Below, piece after piece: positions 6,482 to 12,208 of a stretch of 12,208 bases of DNA; position 1 is the first letter of the stretch, and each line of letters starts with the position of its first letter. Source of the stretch: Candidatus Woesebacteria bacterium UBA925 (GTDB taxonomy: Bacteria > Patescibacteriota > Microgenomatia > UBA8517); contig DBDT01000067.1 in the NCBI GenBank assembly GCA_002293705.1, positions 1 through 12,208 on the forward strand, given 5' to 3'. Made by a program: the position numbers and the translations under genes. The notes below the pieces were generated by a model. It was not told the origin of the DNA, ran no database searches, and saw only the letters and a program-made list of their open reading frames with translations.

Positions 6482-7548
6482 TGAGGCTTAGTTTAAAGTC
6501 TGCCCCACTGATTTTAATGACTGTTATTTTTACATCAGTACTTTTTGGTGTGGCCATGTTGTTTTCTCTTTCCCCTTATGTATTTCCTGTTTACGGTCTG
6601 ATCATTCTATTTTCCATAATCGCATTTTTCATTCTTCAAAGATTTGATTTTGATTTTTTTGTTTACACTGCTTCTTTTTTGTATTTCACCTCAATCATTC
6701 TACTTGTAATACCTATATTAACTGGACAGATCACAAGAGGGACTATAAGGTGGATAGAAATTGGCGGATCGCAGATCCAGCCAGCTGAAGCCGTAAGGGT
6801 GTTTCTAATCCTTTTTATGGCTGTTTGGAGTAGCAAAGTTGCCAATCCACTGCTTAAGCTTTTTGGAGGAGTTGCCCTAACTGCTCTGCCTTTTGTCTTG
6901 ATTTTGATACAACCTTCGCTTGGGGTTGCAACAATTACTGCAATATCCATGCTTTCGATACTGTTTGTTTCTGGGGTTAACCCAAAACACCTTCTCCCTC
7001 TGGTATTAGTCGCAATTTTTTCAGCTGTAGTAATGCTTTTTTCCCTGGCCCCTTATCAAAGGCAAAGAATAGAGTCACTTTTTGTTGGTAGTTCAGACCC
7101 AAGAGGGGCAGGATACCAGGCAATTCAATCAGTTATTGCGGTTGGTTCTGGTCAAATTACTGGAAGGGGTCTAGGTAAGGGGGTTCAGACGCAGCTCAAT
7201 TTTTTGCCTGAGAGGCACACCGATTTTATATTTGCCTCAATTTCTGAGGAACTTGGTTTAATAGGCGCAAGCTGGGTGATACTCCTAGTTTTCTTTCTGC
7301 CCTTCATTCTTATCCATCTAAGTCGTCTAGAAGGGCCTCTTTCGGCGAAACTATTCCTTCTAGGGTCTGGCGTCTCTTTTGCGGCTCAGTCATTTGTACA
7401 CATAGGAATGAACCTAAAATTGCTCCCAATTACCGGTTTGCCCCTGCCTTTAATCTCCTACGGAGGCTCATCTTTCCTCGGAAGTATGCTAATTTTAGGT
7501 ATTGCCTTGCAAGCTGTGCGTAAACTAGGTAAAATACAGCTCATATGA
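6481..7548 (+). CDS. SEDS-family peptidoglycan glycosyltransferase (RodA/FtsW-like)
   Basis: SEDS proteins polymerise glycan strands from lipid II, working with a class B penicillin-binding protein. RodA acts in elongation and FtsW in division. The 355 residues are strongly hydrophobic, with about ten membrane segments. Family motifs are clear: RWIEIGGSQIQPAE (90-103), the long extracellular loop with LNFLPERHTDFIFASISEEL holding the catalytic-type Asp248, and LPITGLPLPLISYGGSS near the C-terminus. QTQLNFLPERHTDF is closer to RodA, but the linkage to ftsQAZ would also suit FtsW, so the choice stays open. Start: ATG 6481 overlaps the ileS TGA (TGATG), which suggests translational coupling. An in-frame TTG one codon earlier is less likely. 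The 3' end overlaps rplU by 4 bp (ATGA). Confidence 0.93.
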   Translation: MRLSLKSAPLILMTVIFTSVLFGVAMLFSLSPYVFPVYGLIILFSIIAFFILQRFDFDFFVYTASFLYFTSIILLVIPILTGQITRGTIRWIEIGGSQIQPAEAVRVFLILFMAVWSSKVANPLLKLFGGVALTALPFVLILIQPSLGVATITAISMLSILFVSGVNPKHLLPLVLVAIFSAVVMLFSLAPYQRQRIESLFVGSSDPRGAGYQAIQSVIAVGSGQITGRGLGKGVQTQLNFLPERHTDFIFASISEELGLIGASWVILLVFFLPFILIHLSRLEGPLSAKLFLLGSGVSFAAQSFVHIGMNLKLLPITGLPLPLISYGGSSFLGSMLILGIALQAVRKLGKIQLI

Positions 7549-7844
7549 AATACGCAGTAGTTAGAACCCAAGGCCACCAGTATGTTGTCTCAGAAGGAGA
7601 CAAGGTAGATGTGCCTATGGGAGAAGAAATCAAGCTCGAAACTCTCCTAGTTGTAGATGGTTCAAAGGTAGAAGTCGGAACTCCAACACTAGACAGCAAA
7701 AAAGTATCATTTACTGTGGTCGAAGAAAAAGTATTGGGTGACAAGATTGATGGGTTTAAGTACAAAGCAAAATCAAGATATCGAAAGAGCTGGGGCCATA
7801 GGATCAAAAACACCAGAATCTCTATTGATTCAATTAAAGCCTAA
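7545..7844 (+). CDS. rplU: 50S ribosomal protein L21
   Basis: L21 is a small protein of the large ribosomal subunit that binds 23S rRNA. The 99 residues match the usual length of about 100. They show the family pattern MKYAVVRTQGHQYVV, EGDKVDV, VDGSKVEVGTPTL and the basic C-terminal segment FKYKAKSRYRKSWGHR, followed by TRISIDSI. It starts inside the last codons of the SEDS gene (ATGA overlap), so it is in one transcription unit with ileS and that gene. A TAAAAT at 7530-7535 could also give a local promoter, but the 9-nt gap is longer than at the other leaderless candidates. It pairs with rpmA 18 bp downstream, as in most bacteria. Confidence 0.97.
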   Translation: MKYAVVRTQGHQYVVSEGDKVDVPMGEEIKLETLLVVDGSKVEVGTPTLDSKKVSFTVVEEKVLGDKIDGFKYKAKSRYRKSWGHRIKNTRISIDSIKA

Positions 7845-7862
7845 GCAAAAAATTAACCAAAT

Positions 7863-8117
7863 ATGTCAACACACAAAGCAGCAGGTAAAACAAAACAGCA
7901 TGTAAGCCCAGCAGGTAAAAGATTGGGTGTCAAAAGAACACACGGTCAAAAAGTAGCCTCTGGTGAAATATTGGTTAGACAAAGAGGAACAGTCCTACAT
8001 GCTGGAAAAAATGTTAGAGTTGGTCGAGACCACACTCTTTACTCAACAACCTCAGGAGTTGTTAACTACATGACAAGACTTGGTAAAAAGTTTGTAGCTA
8101 TTTCTGCAGTAGAGTAG
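7863..8117 (+). CDS. rpmA: 50S ribosomal protein L27
   Basis: L27 reaches with its N-terminus into the peptidyl-transferase centre. The 84 residues fit the family, with RLGVK, GQKVASGEILVRQRGT, AGKNVRVGRDHTL and a C-terminal beta stretch. The N-terminal tail reads STHKAAGKTKQHVSPAGKRLGVK in total, so the common SSRNGRDS segment of typical bacterial L27 is replaced by TKQHVSPAG. I believe, from memory and not from a search, that this is a known trait of some CPR lineages. No Firmicutes-type cleavable N-terminal extension is present. No Shine-Dalgarno precedes the ATG, and translation probably follows rplU on the same mRNA. Confidence 0.97.
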   Translation: MSTHKAAGKTKQHVSPAGKRLGVKRTHGQKVASGEILVRQRGTVLHAGKNVRVGRDHTLYSTTSGVVNYMTRLGKKFVAISAVE

Positions 8118-8120
8118 TAT

Positions 8121-8173
8121 TATTATTTTATGAACGCCTGCTGCCTTAATGTTCACAAAAGTATAAAATAATA
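8121..8173. repeat. 11-bp inverted repeat flanking the parB promoter region
   Basis: TATTATTTTAT at 8121-8131 is the exact reverse complement of ATAAAATAATA at 8163-8173, with arms 31 bp apart. The right arm covers the putative -10 and ends 2 nt before the parB start. It could be an operator for autoregulation or looping. Both arms are pure A/T, so coincidence is possible. Confidence 0.4.
8164..8169 (+). promoter_or_regulatory. -10 element of parB (predicted leaderless)
   Basis: TAAAAT (5 of 6 consensus) ends 6 nt before the parB ATG, and the overlapping TATAAA at 8162-8167 is an alternative. No convincing -35 was seen. Transcription would start at about the A of the ATG. There is no Shine-Dalgarno. 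Confidence 0.5.
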
Positions 8174-8175
8174 TT

Positions 8176-9024
8176 ATGTCTGAAGAAGTAATCCTTTTAG
8201 AAGTTAATCAACTCCAACCCAACCCACTCCAACCTCGTGGAATCATCACCCCTGAAAGCTTAGTAGATCTTGTTGACTCGATTAAAGAGCATGGCATCAT
8301 GGAGCCAATCGTTGTGGCTCATACTCCCGCTGGTCATCAGATAATTGCTGGTGAGAGAAGGTGGAGGGCTGCAAAGTTGGCAGGCCTTACACATGTTCCG
8401 GTAATCATTCGCGAGACCACTCCTAAGGGCATGCTAGAGATGGCGTTGGTTGAAAACGTACAAAGGGTAGACCTAAACCCAGTTGATCGTGCTAAGGGCT
8501 TTGAGAGACTTATGAACGATTTTGGACTAACAACCTCTGAAGTGGCAGTGAGGGTTGGAAAGTCAGTTGCTTACGTTAGTAACTCCATGAGACTACTCAC
8601 TCTTCCTGATACCTTAAAAGATGGTTTATTGTCTGGGCAAATTTCAGAGGGGCACGCTAGAGCCCTTTCCTCAATTGAAGACCCAGCCCTAATTGTTGAG
8701 TCATACAAGCAAGTATTAAGAGAAGGAGCTTCTGTTAGAAGAACAGAGGAAATCGCCCGAAGGGCAAAATCAAAGGCTAATCTTCCAGTCAAACCAAGGA
8801 CCAGGCTTGATCATATGTATATTCTGACTGAAGAGTTGGACAGAATGCAGAACGAATTAGCTCAAGCTCTTAGGTTCAGTGACCTTGAGAGACCAGAGGA
8901 TACTGAGGTTCAACTAAAAAGAAGCAAAAGACAGTCTAAAATTGTATTCTTGTTCAACGGTAGCCCAGAGCAAACTGAGGCAAAGCTTCAAAAGATCTAC
9001 AAAGCTGTTACAGGGCAAAACTAA
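8176..9024 (+). CDS. parB: Chromosome partitioning protein ParB (Spo0J family)
   Basis: ParB is a CTP-dependent DNA clamp that loads at parS sites near the origin and works with ParA in segregation. The 282 residues show the N-terminal CTP-binding domain with PNPLQPR, HQIIAGERRWRAA and ALVENVQRVDLNP (the C1-C3 motifs). A helix-turn-helix follows, with TTSEVAVRVGKSVAYVSN, then the linker and a C-terminal dimerisation region, so it is full length. No parA lies in the window and I found no site close to the classical parS consensus. It starts a new transcription unit 58 bp after rpmA, with a leaderless-type promoter and an A/T inverted repeat that may control it. Confidence 0.96.
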   Translation: MSEEVILLEVNQLQPNPLQPRGIITPESLVDLVDSIKEHGIMEPIVVAHTPAGHQIIAGERRWRAAKLAGLTHVPVIIRETTPKGMLEMALVENVQRVDLNPVDRAKGFERLMNDFGLTTSEVAVRVGKSVAYVSNSMRLLTLPDTLKDGLLSGQISEGHARALSSIEDPALIVESYKQVLREGASVRRTEEIARRAKSKANLPVKPRTRLDHMYILTEELDRMQNELAQALRFSDLERPEDTEVQLKRSKRQSKIVFLFNGSPEQTEAKLQKIYKAVTGQN

Positions 9025-9032
9025 TCACATTC

Positions 9033-9065
9033 TGTTAAAATTCAGATGTTTGCACAACAAGGAGG
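9033..9065 (+). promoter_or_regulatory. Extended -10 and Shine-Dalgarno of the 117-residue ORF
   Basis: TGTTAAAAT at 9033-9041 is an extended -10 (TG, one base, TAAAAT). Transcription would start near 9048. GGAGG at 9061-9065 lies 6 nt before the GTG start and is a canonical Shine-Dalgarno. It is the only clear one I see in the window and it fixes the GTG start. Confidence 0.6.
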
Positions 9066-9071
9066 AAAATC

Positions 9072-9425
9072 GTGAACATTGGCCTTTTTGCGTTGAAGTA
9101 TAGTGTCACCCAGTTTTTTGATGAGGATCTCGCTTCGACTCTTCTATCAATGGGTTACATTCCCGTATTACAGGGCAATATCTTTGTTACCGCAAATGAT
9201 GATGTTTCATATTTAGTAGTACAACTAATGGCCTCAGGAGAATATTGGGTGCAAGTTGCCGGTGGGAGTCACCTTAAACCAAATAAGATTGGCGTCCACT
9301 TGATTGAGACTGCCAAGGCGGCCTTGTTTGAGGTCATCTTGCCCTTAAATGGGGTTAGTATTCAATACCCAACCATGTTTTGGGATATTGTGTCCCCAGA
9401 CAGCCCTCAGTTGTACAATGTGTAA
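9072..9425 (+). CDS. Hypothetical protein, 117 residues
   Basis: I do not recognise this protein. It starts with GTG behind a strong Shine-Dalgarno and has its own extended -10 promoter 47 bp after parB, so it is very likely expressed. A hairpin terminator follows it. The sequence is not basic, has no cysteine, no signal peptide and no convincing membrane segment. It alternates short hydrophobic stretches (IGLFALKYSV, LLSMGYIPVL, SYLVVQLMASG, AALFEVILPL) with polar turns, which suggests a small soluble alpha/beta domain. The tail FWDIVSPDSPQLYNV is proline- and aromatic-rich. Neighbours give no direct clue: parB lies upstream and lepB converges on it. Its strong translation signal, unlike all its neighbours, suggests different regulation or recent acquisition, both inferences. 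Confidence 0.8.
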   Translation: MNIGLFALKYSVTQFFDEDLASTLLSMGYIPVLQGNIFVTANDDVSYLVVQLMASGEYWVQVAGGSHLKPNKIGVHLIETAKAALFEVILPLNGVSIQYPTMFWDIVSPDSPQLYNV

Positions 9426-9433
9426 GTATTTTA

Positions 9434-9457
9434 GGGGTGGCAAGTGTCACCCCTTTT
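9434..9457 (+). terminator. Rho-independent terminator after the 117-residue ORF
   Basis: GGGGTG (9434-9439) and CACCCC (9448-9453) form a 6-bp GC-rich stem with an 8-nt loop, followed by TTTTATT. It fits a plus-strand terminator 8 bp after the stop. The minus-strand side lacks a clean T run, so it is less convincing as a terminator for lepB. Confidence 0.7.
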
Positions 9458-9463
9458 ATTGTG

Positions 9464-10012
9464 TTAATAAGTAGGAGCCTTTATTATTCCTGCTTCTGAA
9501 ACTGGCCAATATACTACCCAGGCTCTGCCTGTGATTTTATCTTTTGGAATAAAACCAATGTTTCTTGAGTCTTGAGAGTGTTCCCTGTTGTCACCCATCA
9601 CAAAGTATTGTCCCTCGGGAACTATCAAGGTCTCAGCTTCTTCGGCAAACCTTCCAGGAAGGGTTCTGATTGATGTGGGTAGGTATGACTCTATAAGTGG
9701 GAGGTCGTTTATAAATACTCCATTTGATGTCACAACTACTCTGTCTCCTGGAACTCCAATTATTCTTTTAATGAATTCATCTTCAAAGGTTGGGGGAGCT
9801 TTGAAAACTACAACATCTCCTTTTTTGGGCTCGTTAAACCTGTAGCTGATCTTGTCTGTTAGAAGATATTCACCATCATGAAAGTTTGGCTCCATTGAGC
9901 TACCTTTTATTCTGTGGGGCTGAAGAACAAGAAGGTATATGAATAGAAAGATAGATATGGCAAATACTATTGTCTGAAGTATTTCAAAGAAAAAGGAGGC
10001 TACTTTGCGCAT
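9464..10012 (-). CDS. lepB: Signal peptidase I
   Basis: Signal peptidase I is a membrane-bound Ser/Lys protease that cleaves signal peptides from exported proteins. The 182 residues match the compact Gram-positive form. A membrane anchor lies at about residues 8-30. Box B follows with GSSMEPNF holding the nucleophile Ser39. The KRIIGVPGD box holds the general base Lys82, and MGDNREHSQDSRNIGF is the box E region. All catalytic motifs are intact. The gene is convergent with the 117-residue ORF and divergent from the tRNA gene. Its ATG lies 6 nt after a TAAAAT -10 hexamer and has no Shine-Dalgarno, so the mRNA is probably leaderless. The nearby exported C39-type protein is a plausible substrate, as an inference. 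Confidence 0.97.
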   Translation of the reverse strand: MRKVASFFFEILQTIVFAISIFLFIYLLVLQPHRIKGSSMEPNFHDGEYLLTDKISYRFNEPKKGDVVVFKAPPTFEDEFIKRIIGVPGDRVVVTSNGVFINDLPLIESYLPTSIRTLPGRFAEEAETLIVPEGQYFVMGDNREHSQDSRNIGFIPKDKITGRAWVVYWPVSEAGIIKAPTY

Positions 10013-10018
10013 TCACTT

Positions 10019-10024
10019 ATTTTA
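10019..10024 (-). promoter_or_regulatory. -10 element of lepB (predicted leaderless)
   Basis: On the minus strand TAAAAT (5 of 6 consensus) ends 6 nt before the lepB ATG, so the predicted transcription start is at the start codon. It is divergent from the tRNA promoter, whose -10 lies 40 bp away. No clear -35 was seen. Confidence 0.5.
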
Positions 10025-10060
10025 CTTGCAAGTGGGGTAAACGCACAACAACCTAAAGAT

Positions 10061-10069
10061 TGGTATAAT
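10061..10069 (+). promoter_or_regulatory. Extended -10 promoter of tRNA-Val
   Basis: TGGTATAAT is a perfect extended -10 (TG, one base, TATAAT at 10064-10069). Transcription would start near 10076, leaving only about 4 nt of 5' leader for RNase P to remove. The -35 region is not recognisable. Confidence 0.7.
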
Positions 10070-10079
10070 ACACTTATTC

Positions 10080-10153
10080 GGTTGCATAGCTCAGTTGGCT
10101 AGAGCGTTCGATTCACATTCGAAAGGTCCCAGGTTCGAGTCCTGGTGCGACCA
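10080..10153 (+). tRNA. tRNA-Val (anticodon CAC)
   Basis: A complete cloverleaf is visible. The acceptor GGTTGCA pairs with TGCGACC (one G-U pair). The D arm is GCTC/GAGC. The anticodon stem TTCGA/TCGAA encloses loop TTCACAT, giving anticodon CAC at 10114-10116, which reads the valine codon GTG. The variable loop is AGGTC. The T arm CCAGG/CCTGG encloses TTCGAGT. The discriminator base is A at 10153, as usual for tRNA-Val. The CCA end is not encoded (CAA follows), so it must be added by the CCA-adding enzyme. No intron is seen. Confidence 0.97.
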
Positions 10154-10193
10154 CAAACACCAAGCTGTTGTTTTATTGAAGCTTTGGTGCAAG

Positions 10194-10199
10194 TATAAT
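10194..10199 (+). promoter_or_regulatory. -10 element of the 61-residue ORF (predicted leaderless)
   Basis: A perfect TATAAT hexamer ends 7 nt before the ATG at 10207, so transcription should start at or one base before the start codon. It lies 40 bp after the tRNA. No strong -35 is visible at 16-18 bp. Confidence 0.55.
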
Positions 10200-10206
10200 T
10201 ACATAT

Positions 10207-10392
10207 ATGGCAGACGGAATGCTATCAAACATAGCCTCAAGTCCAAAGGGATTAAGAGGCGATAGGACTTATAAGACCACTGAATATCAGTTGGTCAAAT
10301 TTTTCAGAGCCATTTTTTATGGTTTAGCTTTGGCAACTAAAGCAATAGCAATTTTAATCAGGGATGTCTTCAAAGGTATTGTGGGTAAGTAA
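10207..10392 (+). CDS. Small hypothetical protein, 61 residues, probably membrane-associated
   Basis: I do not recognise this protein. The N-terminal half is polar and basic (LSNIASSPKGLRGDRTYK). Residues of about 31-55 (VKFFRAIFYGLALATKAIAI and on) are hydrophobic with spaced Arg and Lys, fitting an amphipathic or short transmembrane helix. It ends with DVFKGIVGK. A perfect TATAAT placed 7 nt before the ATG supports it as a real gene, though there is no Shine-Dalgarno. It lies between tRNA-Val and the C39-type gene and ends only 15 bp from that convergent gene, with no clear terminator between them. Being short, it could be a chance ORF, but the promoter position and compact context make that less likely. 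Confidence 0.65.
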   Translation: MADGMLSNIASSPKGLRGDRTYKTTEYQLVKFFRAIFYGLALATKAIAILIRDVFKGIVGK

Positions 10393-10407
10393 CTATTGAC
10401 CTAAAAG

Positions 10408-12208
10408 TTAAATCACTTCGCTAAGTTTAGAAATAATCTCAACAAGGTCTTTTGATGCGGAAACAGAGATAAGTTTGGGAGTTGATCTGTTAATTAGCTT
10501 TACTACTGCATTCAATGTTGGCTTTACTGTCTTTTTGTCCCCCAAGTTATATCTTTTTTCTGCCAGTTCCAGTTGAAGCTTAATATTTTTGTTCAGGGCA
10601 GTTGATATGACGTTTTGGTTTGACCAATAGTTCAGTCTCTTTTTAATGTATTCAAATGTAAGTTTTTCTGGTGATGAATTCTCTCTTCCAATGTCGAAGT
10701 AAAAAACATCAGTGCGCAATCTATTTTCAAAGCTGTTTTGTGTCCCATCAACACTTACTCCATTTTTATTGAACAGGTAACTATCGATAAAGTAATGTTT
10801 GTCGCTGTTAACAATAATTTTATATCTTCCAAACTCTGGCTTTGCCACTGTTAACAGGTTTAGTGCAGGATTTGGATTTGGCTGCTTTGTTTCGTTGTCA
10901 TATGGTGGATACTCCAAAAATCTATCGCCTTGAATTAACTGTCCTGAAGGAGAATAAAGGCTAATCTCAGTCCCAATTGGATAAGCCAGGTAAATGTAAG
11001 ACAAATCAGTGTTGCTTGGTGTGAAAAAGTCTGCTCTGGTGGGGAAGTCAATTGGATACTCGGATAACTTAGTCTTATTTACCCCTGGATCATTTATGAA
11101 GATGTTTGAGTGTGAATAGCCTTTGGCGAGAACAAAGTGGGTTGATTGATCTACCGGGTTGGTTAGCTTGATGATTGAGGGGATATTGTTGTCTATTCGT
11201 GATTTAACCAAGTCCTTGTCAAATGCAACTCTACTATATTCTAGGAGTGGCTTGGATCCATCCGAGCTCTCCTTTACCATTCTGGATATGTTGTTCCATA
11301 TAACTGCACCATTTCTGAGATAACCATTGTGGTCTTTTAAATAGAAGTTAATATCTCTAGGAGTGAAATTGTATCCGTAATGGCTTAGTAGCATTGAGGT
11401 GCTTGTAATCGCACACCCCCATCTTGCAATTGTTCCATAAGTCCCTGCCCATGTTGATGCGGCATCATACATGTCAGTACCCCATGGTTGGCTTGTTTGC
11501 TTTATAAGTGGTATTTCTAACAAGGTAACATCTTCAATTTCTTCAACTTTTAAATTGTCGTATCCAGTTTTGTTGTATCCGTCAAATCCACTTGCACTGA
11601 ATCCCGGATTCTGAACATATAGGGCAATTCCACCACTAAGTATAGGATTGGTTGTGTCCTCAACATCAAAAATTGGTGTCTCAAGGTTGTTCAGGAAAAC
11701 CTTAATTTTTTGATCGACTACTTGAATTTCCACTTTTGTTTTTTGGCCGATTTGCGACAAAAAACTCTTTAGGCCACCACCTAAAAGAACTTGATTTATT
11801 TTCTGGAGCTCTATGGTTCCAGGAAATCCAAAGTTATTGTTGCGAATTTTTAAGCCATAGCCTGGAGGGTTAGTGCGATTTTTATCAAACCTGAAGTATA
11901 TGTGTCTATCTACGCCTCCTATGCTATTAATTTCAACAGAAACTTTATAGTTTTTCCATGAATTATCTCCAGTGGCTGCTATTGAGGGTGTCGATTGTGA
12001 TGAGTGGGCTTTGCCGACATATTCCCCATTAGATAGAGACCACCCTCCTAGGCTTCCATTTGATGTTACCCAAGAAGAATTCAGGATTTGATCAAAATTT
12101 TCTTCTACAAAAATGTTTTGCGCTTCTACTGTATTTTGAGGAGATATTGCAAAGTGCAAAAATAAGAGGGTTACTAAGGATAATTTAAAAGATAATGAAC
12201 TATGAGCT
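10408..12208 (-). CDS. Exported lectin-like plus C39-type cysteine peptidase protein (N-terminus cut by window edge)
   Basis: At least 599 residues are visible and the frame stays open to the window edge, so the start lies outside. Upstream of a misleading TTG codon (12159) the frame encodes a hydrophobic signal sequence (LSFKLSLVTLLFLHFAI), with possible cleavage after VEA. Counting from that TTG, residues of about 17-208 resemble a concanavalin/LamG-like sugar-binding or DUF1080-like fold (ENFD, DNSWKNYKVSVEI, FRFDKN, NLKVEE). Residues 215-375 match the C39-like peptidase family: Gln221 (oxyanion), Cys249 in GCAITSTSML, His341 in THFVLAKGY, Asp357 in INDPG, a complete triad. A beta-rich stretch and a helical C-terminus (480-583) follow and are unassigned. 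C39 peptidases in bacteriocin exporters process leaders, but this exported form without an ABC domain more likely cuts envelope or external proteins, an inference. The protein would be processed by LepB. Confidence 0.85.
   Translation of the reverse strand, partial: AHSSLSFKLSLVTLLFLHFAISPQNTVEAQNIFVEENFDQILNSSWVTSNGSLGGWSLSNGEYVGKAHSSQSTPSIAATGDNSWKNYKVSVEINSIGGVDRHIYFRFDKNRTNPPGYGLKIRNNNFGFPGTIELQKINQVLLGGGLKSFLSQIGQKTKVEIQVVDQKIKVFLNNLETPIFDVEDTTNPILSGGIALYVQNPGFSASGFDGYNKTGYDNLKVEEIEDVTLLEIPLIKQTSQPWGTDMYDAASTWAGTYGTIARWGCAITSTSMLLSHYGYNFTPRDINFYLKDHNGYLRNGAVIWNNISRMVKESSDGSKPLLEYSRVAFDKDLVKSRIDNNIPSIIKLTNPVDQSTHFVLAKGYSHSNIFINDPGVNKTKLSEYPIDFPTRADFFTPSNTDLSYIYLAYPIGTEISLYSPSGQLIQGDRFLEYPPYDNETKQPNPNPALNLLTVAKPEFGRYKIIVNSDKHYFIDSYLFNKNGVSVDGTQNSFENRLRTDVFYFDIGRENSSPEKLTFEYIKKRLNYWSNQNVISTALNKNIKLQLELAEKRYNLGDKKTVKPTLNAVVKLINRSTPKLISVSASKDLVEIISKLSEVI

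Noticed and set aside
561..7548. Recoded TGA (as in Gracilibacteria/SR1)
   Set aside because: ftsA, ileS and the SEDS gene all end at TGA at the expected family length and none contains an internal in-frame TGA, so the standard bacterial code applies.
8118..9071. A parS site near parB
   Set aside because: No sequence close to the TGTTNCACGTGAAACA consensus was seen in this part. CPR ParB proteins could use a different site, so this does not exclude one.
1..12208. CRISPR arrays, insertion sequences, prophage or integron elements
   Set aside because: No regularly spaced direct repeats, transposase or integrase genes, or terminal inverted repeats were found. The window is mostly core housekeeping genes.

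Overview
The window looks like a chromosomal segment of a Candidate Phyla Radiation (Patescibacteria) bacterium, most likely of the Microgenomates group. This is an inference from several features. The genes are compact and of moderate to low GC. A cell-division block (ftsQ-ftsA-ftsZ) sits beside ileS, a SEDS-family gene, rplU, rpmA and parB. The IleRS is of the eukaryote-like type (HYGH signature). The L27 has a divergent N-terminus. TGA is used as an ordinary stop (ftsA, ileS and the SEDS gene end in it), which argues against the recoded Gracilibacteria/SR1 lineages. The first 19 bases are an exact copy of the Tn5/Nextera mosaic end, so the left edge is a library artefact.

Layout: 1-19 adapter; 20-559 C-terminal part of FtsQ; 561-1829 FtsA; 1883-3067 FtsZ. 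Positions 3068-3673 (606 bp) hold no gene for a protein. They do hold two promoter-like sequences, many stable hairpins and long-range helices, and a strong hairpin before ileS. I read this as two tandem structured RNA candidates that match no RNA family I can recognise. Next come ileS (3674-6481), a RodA/FtsW-like glycosyltransferase (6481-7548), rplU and rpmA (7545-8117), parB (8176-9024), an unrecognised 117-residue protein with a real Shine-Dalgarno (9072-9425), and a terminator. On the minus strand is signal peptidase I (lepB, 9464-10012). Divergent from it are tRNA-Val(CAC) (10080-10153) and a 61-residue small protein (10207-10392). Last is a minus-strand exported protein with a lectin-like domain and a C39-type cysteine peptidase domain (10408-12208). 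It runs off the right edge and its signal peptide continues beyond the usual TTG start call.

How it fits together: FtsQ, FtsA and FtsZ form the division machinery. The SEDS protein polymerises peptidoglycan, ParB handles chromosome partition, and IleRS, L21, L27 and the tRNA serve translation. LepB would process exported proteins such as the C39-type protein next door.

A recurring pattern is that several genes (ileS, parB, lepB, the 61-residue ORF, perhaps ftsZ) have a -10 hexamer ending only 6-7 nt before the start codon and no Shine-Dalgarno, which predicts leaderless mRNAs. The 117-residue ORF is the clear exception.
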